A stretch of 64,000 nucleotides of DNA from CAZFIO01 sp964519585 (GCA_964519585.1 CAZFIO010000001.1:1-64000); one strand, 5' to 3'; counted from the stretch's first letter, positions 1 through 8,890 are shown. Translations and numbers: made by a program. Notes: generated from the sequence alone by a model not told the origin.

Positions 1-753
1 TCTATAGTAGGGGCTGAGAGTCAGTTGGAGTTAATTACTGATGAAGCTTACCTGCTTACAGATAGTGAATATTGGGAATTAAATGATAGGGCAAGGGCAA
101 TTTCTGAGGATCACTACTGTGATATAGCCATAATTACTATAGATGATATGGGCTATGATGAAGATGCTTTTGACTTTGCCTCAAGTTTAATAGAAGAATA
201 CGATATGGGTTATGGTAGCCAGAAAAGTATTTTACTTTTATTCCTAAGTATGGAGGATGGAGATTATGCTCTAGTGGGCCACGGATATGGGAATACTGTA
301 TTTACTGATTATGGTAAGGATGTCATGCTTGATAAGCATATACTTCCTCTTCTAGGCAAGGATAAATACTATGAAGCATTTTTAAAATATCTTGATTTAT
401 CTGAAGAATACCTTCTAATGGCAAGTGGTGGTCAACCTTTTGACATAGATACAGATCCAAACTACGGGAAGATAGCTTTACCCATTAAGCTAGGGATTAC
501 CTTTCTTATACCTCTACTAATAGCTTTTTTAGTTACAGGTTCATGGAAAAGAAAGATGAAAACTGCTAGATTAGCTACTAGTGCTGGTGATTATATTAGC
601 GCTGAGGGTTTGAAGCTTACAAACCAAGCAGATCAGTTTTTATACCATACAACGAGCAGTAGGAAGATAGAAAAATCATCCTCTGGTGGTGGCGGAGGAG
701 GAGGAACAAGTGTCAATAGTTCAGGTTATTCAGGTAGGTCAGGAAAGTTTTAA
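1..753 (+). CDS. TPM-domain membrane protein, N-terminus cut by window
   Basis: The frame is open from base 1, so the true start, and probably a signal peptide, lies upstream. The visible 250 residues begin with a TPM-type fold (the YgcG/TPM_phosphatase family, named for thylakoid and envelope proteins): an acidic LLTDSEYWELNDRA helix start followed by a CDIAIITIDDM strand. A single hydrophobic segment follows near residues 161-178 (LGITFLIPLLIAFLVTG), then a basic patch and a low-complexity tail with a run of seven glycines. That order (extracytoplasmic TPM domain, one membrane helix, Gly/Ser-rich tail) is usual for YgcG-like proteins. Their biochemical role is poorly defined, so no substrate is assigned. 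An internal TTG at 25 is not a convincing start because coding sequence continues upstream of it. Confidence 0.75.
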   Translation, partial: SIVGAESQLELITDEAYLLTDSEYWELNDRARAISEDHYCDIAIITIDDMGYDEDAFDFASSLIEEYDMGYGSQKSILLLFLSMEDGDYALVGHGYGNTVFTDYGKDVMLDKHILPLLGKDKYYEAFLKYLDLSEEYLLMASGGQPFDIDTDPNYGKIALPIKLGITFLIPLLIAFLVTGSWKRKMKTARLATSAGDYISAEGLKLTNQADQFLYHTTSSRKIEKSSSGGGGGGGTSVNSSGYSGRSGKF

Positions 754-800
754 GAAATCCATCCAAAGATGAAAAATGGAGGGATTGGGGGTGGCATATT

Positions 801-1190
801 TTGAAAATTGTTGTAATTAGCATGATGAATAGATTACTGTCAGGAGCAGTTATAAAATACTTAAGAGAACGTGGAGAATTGATGCCTATCCGGTTGACTG
901 ATTGCAATAAAGAAAATGAGCCTTATATAACCTGTAAATCTCACAATGCAGATATACTTTTAATGGAAGTAATGCGGGTGCCACCTTTTACCTTGGAGGA
1001 AAGGCTAAGAACAGCAAAACAAATCAGGATAGAGCTTCCAGAATGTAAGCTAGTCTTGCTTTGCGATGAAAATGCTGATCCTGATATGGCAGAAGCTGTA
1101 AAAGAAGCAAAAAAACAGGGTTTCATAGATAGTTTTTTCTACAGTTCAGTGAGCGGGGAATACTTATCAGCTATGTTGGATGCACTTTAA
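801..1190 (+). CDS. Degenerate response-regulator receiver-like protein
   Basis: This 129-residue protein has the size and alternating hydrophobic strands of a lone CheY-like receiver domain (MKIVVIS strand, ADILLMEV strand, CKLVLLCDE strand). The usual signalling residues are absent: no acidic pair follows strand 1 (VVISMMN), the phospho-acceptor position in LLMEV is Glu rather than Asp, and I see no conserved Lys before the last helix. If the fold assignment is right, it is a pseudo-receiver working by protein contact, perhaps locked on by the Glu. The start is a TTG preceded by a G-rich run (GGGGGTGG) six bases upstream. It follows the TPM-domain gene by 47 bp in the same direction and may be cotranscribed. 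The fold call is inference from pattern only. Confidence 0.55.
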   Translation: MKIVVISMMNRLLSGAVIKYLRERGELMPIRLTDCNKENEPYITCKSHNADILLMEVMRVPPFTLEERLRTAKQIRIELPECKLVLLCDENADPDMAEAVKEAKKQGFIDSFFYSSVSGEYLSAMLDAL

Positions 1191-1193
1191 TGG

Positions 1194-1210
1194 CACAGGG
1201 GGACGGTTCT
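1194..1210 (+). repeat. Short intergenic repeat, CACAGGGGGAC type
   Basis: CACAGGGGGACGGTTCT directly follows the receiver-like gene. A near-identical copy (CACAGGGGGACAGTTT) sits at 3015-3030, directly after the first lipoprotein gene. The GGGAC core resembles half of the REP-like palindromes elsewhere in the window. Confidence 0.5.
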
Positions 1211-1238
1211 ATTGGGATATTTTTACAGGCTTTGACCA

Positions 1239-1269
1239 AGTAGGGGCTAGATTTGCTGGCCCGGAGGCC
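1239..1269 (+). repeat. Dispersed intergenic repeat, module A copy 1
   Basis: TAGGGGCTAG, two variable bases, TTTGCTGGCCCG. It matches 9071-9102 almost exactly and 31035-31060 more loosely. A GCAATTGCTTGA segment follows at 1291-1302 and also occurs in the 9.3 kb element, so the copies look like mosaics of the same parts. Confidence 0.6.
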
Positions 1270-1294
1270 CAACAGAATGACATAGGCCAAGCAA

Positions 1295-1583
1295 TTGCTT
1301 GATTATGTATTCCTGTTCTTTCCAAGTGACATTCATTTTGAACTATGGGGTTTTTACCTTGATGATTATTTAAATGATTTAGAGATTCCCTTTGGGAAAA
1401 ATTCACCTGACGGAGCAACAACCATTATGTTTGAAGGAGGATTACCAAACATATGCGGAAGATTCCTTAGGAAATCCTATAAGTATAACTGTTCTTACAG
1501 TTCCTGAGGGAAATCATGAAGATACAGTTCCATTAGATAACCCTGGCCTAATAGAAATGCTTGAATCAATATTTATAAAATAG
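1295..1583 (+). pseudogene. Frameshifted gene remnant of unknown family
   Basis: Two overlapping frames each look partly protein-like. Frame 1295-1507 gives a plausible start of the remnant up to about 1435 (...YLDDYLNDLEIPFGKNSPDG). From about 1438 the better protein continues in the frame of 1392-1583 (DYQTYAEDSLGNPISITVLT...), ending at the TAG at 1581-1583. Reading across with one frame change near 1435-1445 gives a single chain of about 95 residues. No good Shine-Dalgarno precedes either start, and the 5' part runs into dispersed-repeat DNA. I recognise no family. It could be the 3' end of a gene truncated by repeat insertion, or two spurious frames. Confidence 0.3.
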
Positions 1584-1617
1584 CTAGTTTCATGTATAGT
1601 TAGGAGGTGACTTTGTC

Positions 1618-3012
1618 ATGAAAAACAAGCTTACAGGTATTTTTCTGCTTTTTTTATGTATCTTAGTCTTGGTTGCCTGTGGGAAGAAAGAGAAAGGCCC
1701 AGGGGATGGAAACCGGGGAGAAAGGCTTGGTTTTGGAGAGAATAAAGGTGGAGTAATAGTAAGGGAAGATGCGAAAGGAATAATAAAAATCACTATAGAA
1801 GATGGTGAGGCAAATATATCCTTTGACTTAGATAAATGTGAGGAATTTTACCAACTTTCTGAATACCCTGAATACTATAATGTAGCTGGTATAAGGGAAG
1901 GACCCTTTAAAATCCGGGTTATATCAGGCAGGGTCAAGGATGCCTTTGTAGGAGAACTACAGATTATGGACTATAGTGAATTAGATTTCACCGTAGCCAC
2001 TGTAGTACTTACTATGGAAGATGGTAGTGTAGAATGGGTTTATGCAGATCCCTTTAGCACTATAGGCTACAGTCACTATGAAGAAGAATATAGCAAAGAT
2101 GGTAACTTTGAGAGTTATAGGGCATTGGCCTATAAGGATAACTTTACTTCCTTTTCTTATGAAAACCATCATGAGGATCAGGATGCTATGGTTCTATATT
2201 TAATCAATGATAAGGGAGAAAAGTTTGATTTTTACAAGTTATGGCTTGAAACTAAACTTACACAAGGGTCATGGGTCATGAAACTAGAGGATGATTTTGA
2301 TGAGGATATTTCCCTCTACCTATATTTGAAATTTGAACCTCATGGGACCTTTACCCTAGATGTAGCAGGAAGCTATATGGACTATGAGATAGCATACTAC
2401 CATGAAAACTGGGGAGGTTCCTATGAAATAGATAGGGGGTCAAGTAAGAACTACTATATGGGAAGTTTTGACTTTGATTTACATCTATTGTGGTGGATAG
2501 ATGAGGGAGATACTGGTCTCAAGACGGAACTTAGCGGCAGCTATAGCTTTGAAACAGATTCTACGGGTGATATTTCTTTGGTTTATGAATCAGGAGATAG
2601 AATCTACCAAAGAGGGAATATGGAGGTCTTTCCTTTAGTGAATATTCATGATGACTTGGAGGAATTTAGGGGGCAAACAATTGAAGGTATGGCTATCCTG
2701 GAGTTTTCTAGGTACCTAGCTGATGGTATGGAATTTATAGTTGTTTGGGTGGAAGCGATTGAGGACCTAGAAGAAGCTAATGACTATAGGATTGAAAATG
2801 AGGATGTAGGATATTACCAGTTTACAACAGCTACCTATGATCAGTATAGTCTGATGGAATACGACAAAGATGGTTTTGTAGATAGGGTAGACTATTATTT
2901 GACTGATTTTATAAATGAAGTTAGAAATTCCTATAGGGATGGCAGAGTTCTAGCTAATATTGTAGTAGAAGATGGCCATATAATCTCAGCCCATGAAGTC
3001 TATCAACCCTAA
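1618..3012 (+). CDS. Large acidic lipoprotein, paralogue 1
   Basis: A signal peptide with lipobox LVAC (Cys21) predicts lipid anchoring on the outer face of the membrane. A Lys/Gly-rich linker follows, then about 420 residues of mostly beta-type, acidic and Tyr-rich sequence. The start is an ATG behind AGGAGGTGA. It is clearly related to the next gene: both carry GPFxIxxxxGxVKD near residue 100, DGxVxxVYADxFS near residue 140, and an FDLHL segment near residues 285-310, in the same order. The repeated SYxF/GxY strands suggest a barrel-like extracellular domain. I know no function for the family. Tandem duplication in the same orientation suggests surface-protein diversification. Confidence 0.7.
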   Translation: MKNKLTGIFLLFLCILVLVACGKKEKGPGDGNRGERLGFGENKGGVIVREDAKGIIKITIEDGEANISFDLDKCEEFYQLSEYPEYYNVAGIREGPFKIRVISGRVKDAFVGELQIMDYSELDFTVATVVLTMEDGSVEWVYADPFSTIGYSHYEEEYSKDGNFESYRALAYKDNFTSFSYENHHEDQDAMVLYLINDKGEKFDFYKLWLETKLTQGSWVMKLEDDFDEDISLYLYLKFEPHGTFTLDVAGSYMDYEIAYYHENWGGSYEIDRGSSKNYYMGSFDFDLHLLWWIDEGDTGLKTELSGSYSFETDSTGDISLVYESGDRIYQRGNMEVFPLVNIHDDLEEFRGQTIEGMAILEFSRYLADGMEFIVVWVEAIEDLEEANDYRIENEDVGYYQFTTATYDQYSLMEYDKDGFVDRVDYYLTDFINEVRNSYRDGRVLANIVVEDGHIISAHEVYQP

Positions 3013-3014
3013 GA

Positions 3015-3030
3015 CACAGGGGGACAGTTT
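3015..3030 (+). repeat. Short intergenic repeat, CACAGGGGGAC type, copy 2
   Basis: Second copy of the element at 1194-1210, placed two bases after the stop codon of the first lipoprotein gene. The remaining gap up to 3286 holds GTCATTCTGAACG-type intergenic sequence and no recognisable gene. Confidence 0.5.
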
Positions 3031-3286
3031 GGACCCCACTGGTAACTATGATTTTTTAAGTTTGTCATTCTGAACGCTAGTGTCAATCTTGTCTTTCCAA
3101 TGATTTCAAGATTCGACCCTTCGCTTTGGATGACAGAATAAGGAATTGACAGCGGCTTATGACTCTGTCAACTCGTATGCATAAGGATTGTTTTAAAAAA
3201 AGTAAAAACAGAGTAGAAAGTTTAAGATATAGGGCATAAGCCTTAGGCCTATTGCTTTCTACTTTTTCCTTAGAGGAGGTGGCAAC

Positions 3287-4639
3287 TTGTACAGAAAAAT
3301 AATTATATTGCTTATCAGCCTATCATTAATTTTCCCCCTAACTGCTTGTAAAAGTTCAAAAGTAAATAGTCCCAATAACAATGGGAAAGATAATCCAGGA
3401 GAAACAAAAGACCCTATAAAGGATGAAGTCCTAGTCTATAAGGATGATACGAATCTTATGGAGATTCATGTAAGCAATAAGAGGGATGTTGAAGTTTACT
3501 TTAATCTTGAAAGATGGGAGGGGGACTTTACTCTTAGTCAAATAGGCGAGGGTGGAGACTTGGTAAATTATTTTAACAAGGAAAACTGGAGAGAGTTATT
3601 AGATATAGAAGATAGGTCATCCATGGGTGACAATTATTATGGGCCCTTTCCTATAATCAGCCTAGCTGGAGAAGTAAAAGATATGGTTATAGGGCAAATT
3701 GCAGAGTTTGATTATGCAAATGGCTTGGAACAAATGATGCCTACAATTTTTATTCTTATGGATGATGGCCAGGTTTACTATGTATATGCAGATATATTTT
3801 CAATAGAGAGAGGATTTACAGAATTTCACGCCTCGGGACCTTTACCTTGGGTTGAGAATATAGAATCTCTGGCCTATGAGAGTGATGGTGAGGGGATGGA
3901 TGGCACTATGACAGCTTATGCAGTAGATAAGCAAGGTGCAAAATACGATTTAAGGATACCGGGTAAATTTCAAAATCTTTATATGGGTATGGATTGGGTA
4001 TCCAACGAGAATGCAGAAGATCCAAATTATGAGTTTTCTAAGCCTGAATACTGTGCTGTTCTGAATTTTTTAGTGGATGGGACTGTTTCTTTGAAAAAAG
4101 GCTGGACCAATGAAGAAGCAATAAGATATAAGGGGACCTATAGGGTAAGCATGGGTGAAGATGATAATGGACCAGGTATTATGTTTTTTGACCTACACCT
4201 TGACTCAACAACTCCTTACGCGGAAGAAACTATAAATGGATCCTACTTTGCAGACCTACATTTCGGCATCTCTTTGGAACTTTTCCCAGGAGATGGAGAC
4301 CTACTCTTTGTTGAAGGAAGGAATGAATATGAGCCCTTTAAGTTTATATGGGGATATAGTCCTTTTGATAGGTCTGTTAATAGTGTAAGGATTAATGACT
4401 ATGGGGATTATTTGATAAACAACTCCAGCCATATAAGGGAGATGGTAACCAAACATAAAATGTCTCTGCTTGAAACAGGAGAAACCAGGGAAATTGGTGA
4501 TGAGCTTTGTACAGATATATGGTTAGGCACCAACCACAAAGACAACTTTGTAAAAGAAATTCTATATACTATTTCAGACACTGGAAACATCTATGAGTAT
4601 GACCCTATAGGGGATGGATGGTTTCAAGTATGGAATTAA
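3287..4639 (+). CDS. Large acidic lipoprotein, paralogue 2
   Basis: The start is a TTG placed four bases after GAGGAGGTGG. Residues 1-21 form a signal peptide ending in the lipobox LTAC (Cys21), followed by an Asn/Lys/Gly linker. The remaining 400 residues follow the plan of the previous gene: GPFPIISLAGEVKD, DGQVYYVYADIFS, GTYRV and FFDLHL occur in the same order as their counterparts. The C-terminal 80 residues diverge. I infer an extracytoplasmic, lipid-anchored protein of unknown role. A factor-independent terminator directly follows the stop, so the lipoprotein transcript probably ends here. Confidence 0.7.
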   Translation: MYRKIIILLISLSLIFPLTACKSSKVNSPNNNGKDNPGETKDPIKDEVLVYKDDTNLMEIHVSNKRDVEVYFNLERWEGDFTLSQIGEGGDLVNYFNKENWRELLDIEDRSSMGDNYYGPFPIISLAGEVKDMVIGQIAEFDYANGLEQMMPTIFILMDDGQVYYVYADIFSIERGFTEFHASGPLPWVENIESLAYESDGEGMDGTMTAYAVDKQGAKYDLRIPGKFQNLYMGMDWVSNENAEDPNYEFSKPEYCAVLNFLVDGTVSLKKGWTNEEAIRYKGTYRVSMGEDDNGPGIMFFDLHLDSTTPYAEETINGSYFADLHFGISLELFPGDGDLLFVEGRNEYEPFKFIWGYSPFDRSVNSVRINDYGDYLINNSSHIREMVTKHKMSLLETGETREIGDELCTDIWLGTNHKDNFVKEILYTISDTGNIYEYDPIGDGWFQVWN

Positions 4640-4640
4640 G

Positions 4641-4669
4641 GCCAAGGAAAACCCTTGGCTTTTGTTTTA
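4641..4669 (+). terminator. Terminator after lipoprotein pair
   Basis: Stem GCCAAGG / CCTTGGC with a five-base loop, followed by TTTTGTTTT. It lies between convergent genes, and its T-tract reaches the stop codon of the opposing peptidase gene at 4667. Confidence 0.85.
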
Positions 4670-6436
4670 CCTATCCGCCAATTCAATAAATCTATCTATA
4701 TCCTTCTCAATCAATTTCAAAGAGCTTCTAAAAAAGTCTGGCTTATGAATATCTATATTCATCATATCAGCGACATCTTTTATATTATTCTTGCCTGTAG
4801 CATTTAGTAGTTCATCATATTCCTTTACAAAAGATTCACCTGTACTTAGGTATTCCGCATAAAGCCCCTTAGCAAACAAAAGTCCAAAGGCATAGGGGAA
4901 GTTGTAGAAGTTAAGTCCTGCTGAGTAGTAGTGGGGTTTATTCAACCACATATAAGGATGAAGGACACTATGATCTAAACCATTGCCATAGGACTTCTTT
5001 TGGGCATCCATCATTATATCCTTTAATTCCTTGACTGGCAAAGAGGACTCCTTTCTCCTGTTAAACAATTCTGATTCAAAAAGGAATCTGCTATATATAT
5101 CCACAATCACCTGGGCTGCATCTGAGATAGAGGATTCAAGTATGCCTAGGGCTTCTTCATCACTAGCATCCTTTAGGGCAGCATTTGTTACTATGGTTTC
5201 ACAAAATATAGAAGCAGTTTCAGCTATAGGCATGGGATATCTAGAGTTTAAGATGGATTCATTTCTTAGATTTAGCCCATGGTAGCCATGGCCTAGTTCA
5301 TGGGCCAGGGTAATCATATTTGAAAAACTTCCATCAAAGTTGGCCAAAATCCTACTTTCACCTATAGGGTGCAAGTTGGAGCAGAAGGCCCCTCCCCTTT
5401 TACCGTCTCTGGGTTCCACATCTAACCAGTTATTATCATAGGCCTCCTGCACAAAATCTGCCAATCTATCACTGAAAGTCCTGAAGTTTTTAACTATATA
5501 GTTTATGGCCTCTTCGTAGGTAAATCTTCTATCAACTTGTCCAAGGGGGGCAAATAAATCATAAAATGGAAGACCATCCTGGTGGCCCAAGATCTCTGCC
5601 TTTTTCTTAAAATACCTATGGAAGGCTGGTAGGAATTCCTCCATAGCTATAAGCATAGAGTCTAAGCTTTCCTTATTCATTCTTGATTTAAAAAGAGTTT
5701 CAGACAGTGGAGACTCAAAACCCCTCAACTCCGAGGTGGTTATTACTTCTCCCTTTATTCCATTTAAAGCTGCAGCTGAGGATTCTTCAACTTTTTCATA
5801 GGCCTTCAACTCTGCTTCATAGGCAGTTTTCCTTATCTTTTCATCCTTATCATAGGCTAGGTTTCTTACCATTGCTAGTGGTAGTTGTTTATCTTCACCA
5901 TCTAAGTCTATATCTACCATCAAGGTTGAAGTTATTTTATCCTGAAGATTTGACCAGGCTGTTGAGCCTGTATTCTTCATTTTGGATATAATGATTTCTT
6001 CTTTCTCGCTGAGCAAATATTTTGTAGATTCTTTGATTTGTGCTAAATAAAATTTATGCTTATTCAATAAGTCAGATTTTCCCACCAGATCTTCTAAATC
6101 TGGCAAATCCTTTAAAAAGTTCTTAAATTGAACTTCTGGCTTAGTCAACTCTGTTCCCTTTAAACTAAGCTTATCCAAATATTCTAGGGCTTTTTCATCC
6201 CTGGCATTTGTAGAACTTGATAGGTTTGCATAAGCCCCTAATTTACTATATAGGTTGGAAATTTTAACTGAAAAATCAATATAGTATTCCAACTTTTCAA
6301 TAGGATTATCTAAGGAGACAAGACTATCCCCAGCCCACTTAGCAAAATCCCCTATAAGCTTATCAAGTTTGTCAAAGTCTGTTAAAAATTCTTGAGAATC
6401 AAAAGAAGGGTACAATTCATCTAAAGACCACCTCAT
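4667..6436 (-). CDS. pepF: M3-family oligoendopeptidase (PepF-like)
   Basis: A 589-residue cytoplasmic zinc metallopeptidase of the M3 (thimet/PepF) family, which hydrolyses short peptides. The zinc site is visible: HELGH at 379-383 with a third ligand Glu at 406 (IAET), inside the typical C-terminal catalytic half. The N-terminal half is helical, as in PepF. The open frame reaches back to 6526, but the first 30 residues of that longer version come from a REP-like repeat. The ATG at 6436 has GGAGGTG seven bases upstream and gives the usual MRWSLDELYPSF start. A TATAAT at 6472-6467 (reading leftward) may be its -10 element. It probably finishes breakdown of imported peptides. Confidence 0.9.
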   Translation of the reverse strand: MRWSLDELYPSFDSQEFLTDFDKLDKLIGDFAKWAGDSLVSLDNPIEKLEYYIDFSVKISNLYSKLGAYANLSSSTNARDEKALEYLDKLSLKGTELTKPEVQFKNFLKDLPDLEDLVGKSDLLNKHKFYLAQIKESTKYLLSEKEEIIISKMKNTGSTAWSNLQDKITSTLMVDIDLDGEDKQLPLAMVRNLAYDKDEKIRKTAYEAELKAYEKVEESSAAALNGIKGEVITTSELRGFESPLSETLFKSRMNKESLDSMLIAMEEFLPAFHRYFKKKAEILGHQDGLPFYDLFAPLGQVDRRFTYEEAINYIVKNFRTFSDRLADFVQEAYDNNWLDVEPRDGKRGGAFCSNLHPIGESRILANFDGSFSNMITLAHELGHGYHGLNLRNESILNSRYPMPIAETASIFCETIVTNAALKDASDEEALGILESSISDAAQVIVDIYSRFLFESELFNRRKESSLPVKELKDIMMDAQKKSYGNGLDHSVLHPYMWLNKPHYYSAGLNFYNFPYAFGLLFAKGLYAEYLSTGESFVKEYDELLNATGKNNIKDVADMMNIDIHKPDFFRSSLKLIEKDIDRFIELADR

Positions 6437-6500
6437 AATAAAACACCTCCATATATTTACAATAAGATTATACCACAATAGAAGGATTGCTAAACAATAG

Positions 6501-6525
6501 TGCGCTAGGGACGGTCCTTGGCGCA
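6501..6525. repeat. REP-like palindrome R1
   Basis: A 25-bp imperfect inverted repeat, TGCGC-NN-GGGAC-G-GTCC..GCGCA, followed by TTTTT. Same family as R2-R5 near the transposase gene at 21461. Open frames that run through this repeat create a false MRQGPS extension on the peptidase. Confidence 0.8.
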
Positions 6526-6552
6526 TTTTTGTATATATTTTTTATATTTTTC

Positions 6553-6581
6553 TTGCAATATTGGTATATTAAGTATATACT
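6553..6581 (+). promoter_or_regulatory. Predicted promoter of the RNA helicase gene
   Basis: TTGCAA (6553-6558), 17 nt, TATACT (6576-6581). Predicted transcription start near 6588, about 23 nt ahead of the helicase start codon. Confidence 0.6.
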
Positions 6582-6610
6582 TATTTAGTTATATATAAGG
6601 AGGAGAAAGA

Positions 6611-8251
6611 TTGAGTAAATTAGCATTTAATGAAATAAAATTATCAAATGGAATACAGCGGGGTATTTCAGAAATGGGTTTTGAAGAAATGTCACCAATT
6701 CAGGAACAGGCAATTCCTGTAATATTGGCAGGAAGGGATGTGATAGGTCAGGCCCAGACTGGGACAGGGAAAACCGCAGCTTTTGGAATTCCTATTTTAG
6801 AAACTTGTGATCCAAGCGACAAGAGATTGCAAGCACTGGTACTATGTCCCACAAGGGAGTTGTCAATTCAAGTAGCGGAAGAAATAAGGAATATCGGAAA
6901 GTTTATGAGCGGAATTAAGGTTCTACCTATATATGGGGGTCAACCTATTGATAGGCAGATTAGGTCCTTGAAGGGTGGAGTTCAGATAGTTGTAGGCACA
7001 CCAGGCCGGGTTATGGACCATATGAGAAGGAGGACCTTAAAATTAGACAAGGTAAAAATGATGGTTCTTGATGAGGCCGACGAAATGTTTGATATGGGTT
7101 TTAGGGATGATATAGGCTTTGTTATGGATGAGTTGCCAGAGGAAAGACAAACTGTATTTTTTTCAGCTACCATGCCTAAGGAAATAATCAATTTTGCATC
7201 CAAATATCAAAACAATCCTGAATTAGTTAAGGTTGTTCATAAGGAATTAACATTACCTAAAATTGAGCAGTACTACTTCGAGCTAAAGGAACATATGAAG
7301 ACTGAAATTCTAAGTCGTCTTATAGATATCAATAATCCAAAACTTAGCATAGTTTTTTGTAATACAAAAAAGCGTGTAGATGAGTTGACAGAAAAGCTTA
7401 CAGGAAGGGGTTATCTGGCAGATGGCCTCCATGGTGACTTAAAACAAAGCCAAAGAGATACTGTAATGAATAAGTTTAGAAATGGTACTATTGATATTTT
7501 AATTGCTACAGATGTAGCTGCTAGAGGCCTAGATGTGGATGATATAGACCTGGTGGTAAACTATGATATACCTAGGGATGAAGAATATTATGTTCATAGG
7601 ATTGGTAGGACAGCCAGAGCTGGCAGGGAGGGTGTAGCCTATAGCTTTGTAGTAGGTAGGGATAAAAACCTACTAGCAAATATTCAAAGATACGCCAATA
7701 CAAAAATAAAGAGAAGAGACATACCTACTCTTAAAGATATGGAGCAAAACTACAGGACCAGTGCCCTAGATAAGATTAAGGATGAAATTACTAAGGGAGA
7801 ACTAGGCAAGTATAGTAAAATAGTGGATGCTCTAATAGAAGAAGGATTTACTTCCTTTGATATTGCAGCTGCCCTGCTTAAGTTCTATATGGATGATAGT
7901 AAATATGAAAAACACGAAAAGTTAGAACAAGTAGACTTTGGAGGGAAATTCAGGTCTAGTGGGGGTAAAAATGAAAGGCTTTCAAAGGACACTACAAGAT
8001 TGTTTATCAATATAGGAAGCAGAAAGGGAGCCAGCCAAAGACATATACTAGCAGCCCTAGTCCAAGATGCAAATTTACAGAAGAACCATGTAGGGGCTAT
8101 AGATATATATGATAAGTTTTCCTTTGTGGAAATTCCAGCAAATCTTGCCAATGATGTGGTAAGAAACCTAAATAATAAGAGGATCAGGGGAAGCATGGTA
8201 CAGGTAGAGATTGCCACCCCTAAAAGAAAATCAGGTCCAAAAAGAAAATAG
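6611..8251 (+). CDS. DEAD-box ATP-dependent RNA helicase
   Basis: A 546-residue cytoplasmic RNA helicase that unwinds structured RNA using ATP, probably in ribosome assembly or mRNA turnover (CshA/DeaD/DbpA group). Motifs in order: Q motif around 24-36 (GFEEMSPIQEQAI), Walker A AQTGTGKT 48-55, PTRELSIQ, GTPGRVMDH, DEAD 154-157, SAT 185-187, then the second RecA lobe with ATDVAARGLDVD and HRIGRTARAG. About 160 residues follow, ending in a DbpA-type RNA-binding domain (FINIGSRKGAS, HILAAL, VGAIDIYDKFSFVEI) and a basic tail. The start is TTG behind AGGAGGAG. The stop codon lies inside a bidirectional terminator shared with plsY. The DbpA domain hints at binding to a specific rRNA helix, but I cannot choose between cshA, deaD and dbpA as a name. 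Confidence 0.93.
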   Translation: MSKLAFNEIKLSNGIQRGISEMGFEEMSPIQEQAIPVILAGRDVIGQAQTGTGKTAAFGIPILETCDPSDKRLQALVLCPTRELSIQVAEEIRNIGKFMSGIKVLPIYGGQPIDRQIRSLKGGVQIVVGTPGRVMDHMRRRTLKLDKVKMMVLDEADEMFDMGFRDDIGFVMDELPEERQTVFFSATMPKEIINFASKYQNNPELVKVVHKELTLPKIEQYYFELKEHMKTEILSRLIDINNPKLSIVFCNTKKRVDELTEKLTGRGYLADGLHGDLKQSQRDTVMNKFRNGTIDILIATDVAARGLDVDDIDLVVNYDIPRDEEYYVHRIGRTARAGREGVAYSFVVGRDKNLLANIQRYANTKIKRRDIPTLKDMEQNYRTSALDKIKDEITKGELGKYSKIVDALIEEGFTSFDIAAALLKFYMDDSKYEKHEKLEQVDFGGKFRSSGGKNERLSKDTTRLFINIGSRKGASQRHILAALVQDANLQKNHVGAIDIYDKFSFVEIPANLANDVVRNLNNKRIRGSMVQVEIATPKRKSGPKRK

Positions 8252-8275
8252 TCAGACTTAGTCTGACTGTTTTTT
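8250..8275 (+). terminator. Bidirectional terminator, helicase/plsY
   Basis: Stem AGTCAGAC / GTCTGACT with loop TTA, T-rich on both outer sides. The helicase TAG overlaps the left base of the stem and the plsY TAA is read from the loop, so both convergent genes end inside one hairpin. Confidence 0.85.
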
Positions 8276-8890
8276 CTTTGATTTAAAGGTAGATCTTAGG
8301 CTTACTTCTCCACCATGGACAATTCTTTTAAAGTTTTCCCTATGCTTGTAAGCACTTTGTAGTGCTATAAGAACAGCAAAAATTAATGAAAGTTTACCAT
8401 GCTCCAAATAGGCTGTTGCTATTATAAGAAAAATAACTAGGCCCATGGTACCTAGAACTATATAATCAGTTGCTACTGTAATCACTAAAACTATTAGCAT
8501 ACCTAATAAACCTAACCTATAATCAATCCCATATATCATTCCTACAGTAGAGGCAGTACCCTTTCCACCTTTAAAGCCCATGAAAAATGGATAATTATGA
8601 CCTAAGATTACTGCAAATCCATTTAAATATATAGCAGACATATCCAAATTTCTAAATATATACCTTATCAAAAGGATGGATATAGTAGCCTTTAAAATAT
8701 CAAGGATACCAACTGCTGCCCCCATCTTCCAGCCAAATACAGCTACAGTATTAGATGCCCCAGGATTTCCCATGCCAAGCGAACGTATATCCTTGCCTTT
8801 GATTATTCTTGTTAATATATAGGACCATTGTAAACAACCAAATAAATAACCTATAAGAGCTACAATTATATATCTATCCATAGATATCAT
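8258..8890 (-). CDS. plsY: Glycerol-3-phosphate acyltransferase PlsY
   Basis: An integral membrane enzyme that transfers acyl groups from acyl-phosphate to glycerol-3-phosphate, the first acylation in phospholipid synthesis (it works with PlsX and PlsC). About 210 residues with five hydrophobic segments. The three family motifs are visible: GMGNPGASN near residue 40, GHNYPFFMGFKGGKG near 97-111, and HRENFKRIVHGGE near 183-195. The first ATG (8890) sits very close to the AAAGGGG sequence, while the ATG at 8881 (MDRYIIV) has more normal spacing and may be the real start. It is transcribed toward the helicase gene. Confidence 0.92.
   Translation of the reverse strand: MISMDRYIIVALIGYLFGCLQWSYILTRIIKGKDIRSLGMGNPGASNTVAVFGWKMGAAVGILDILKATISILLIRYIFRNLDMSAIYLNGFAVILGHNYPFFMGFKGGKGTASTVGMIYGIDYRLGLLGMLIVLVITVATDYIVLGTMGLVIFLIIATAYLEHGKLSLIFAVLIALQSAYKHRENFKRIVHGGEVSLRSTFKSKKKQSD

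Noticed and set aside
5707..5991. 94-residue open frame opposite the peptidase gene
   Set aside because: Leu/Arg/Pro-rich shadow frame of the peptidase gene with no ribosome-binding site. Similar antisense frames across the window were left out for the same reason.
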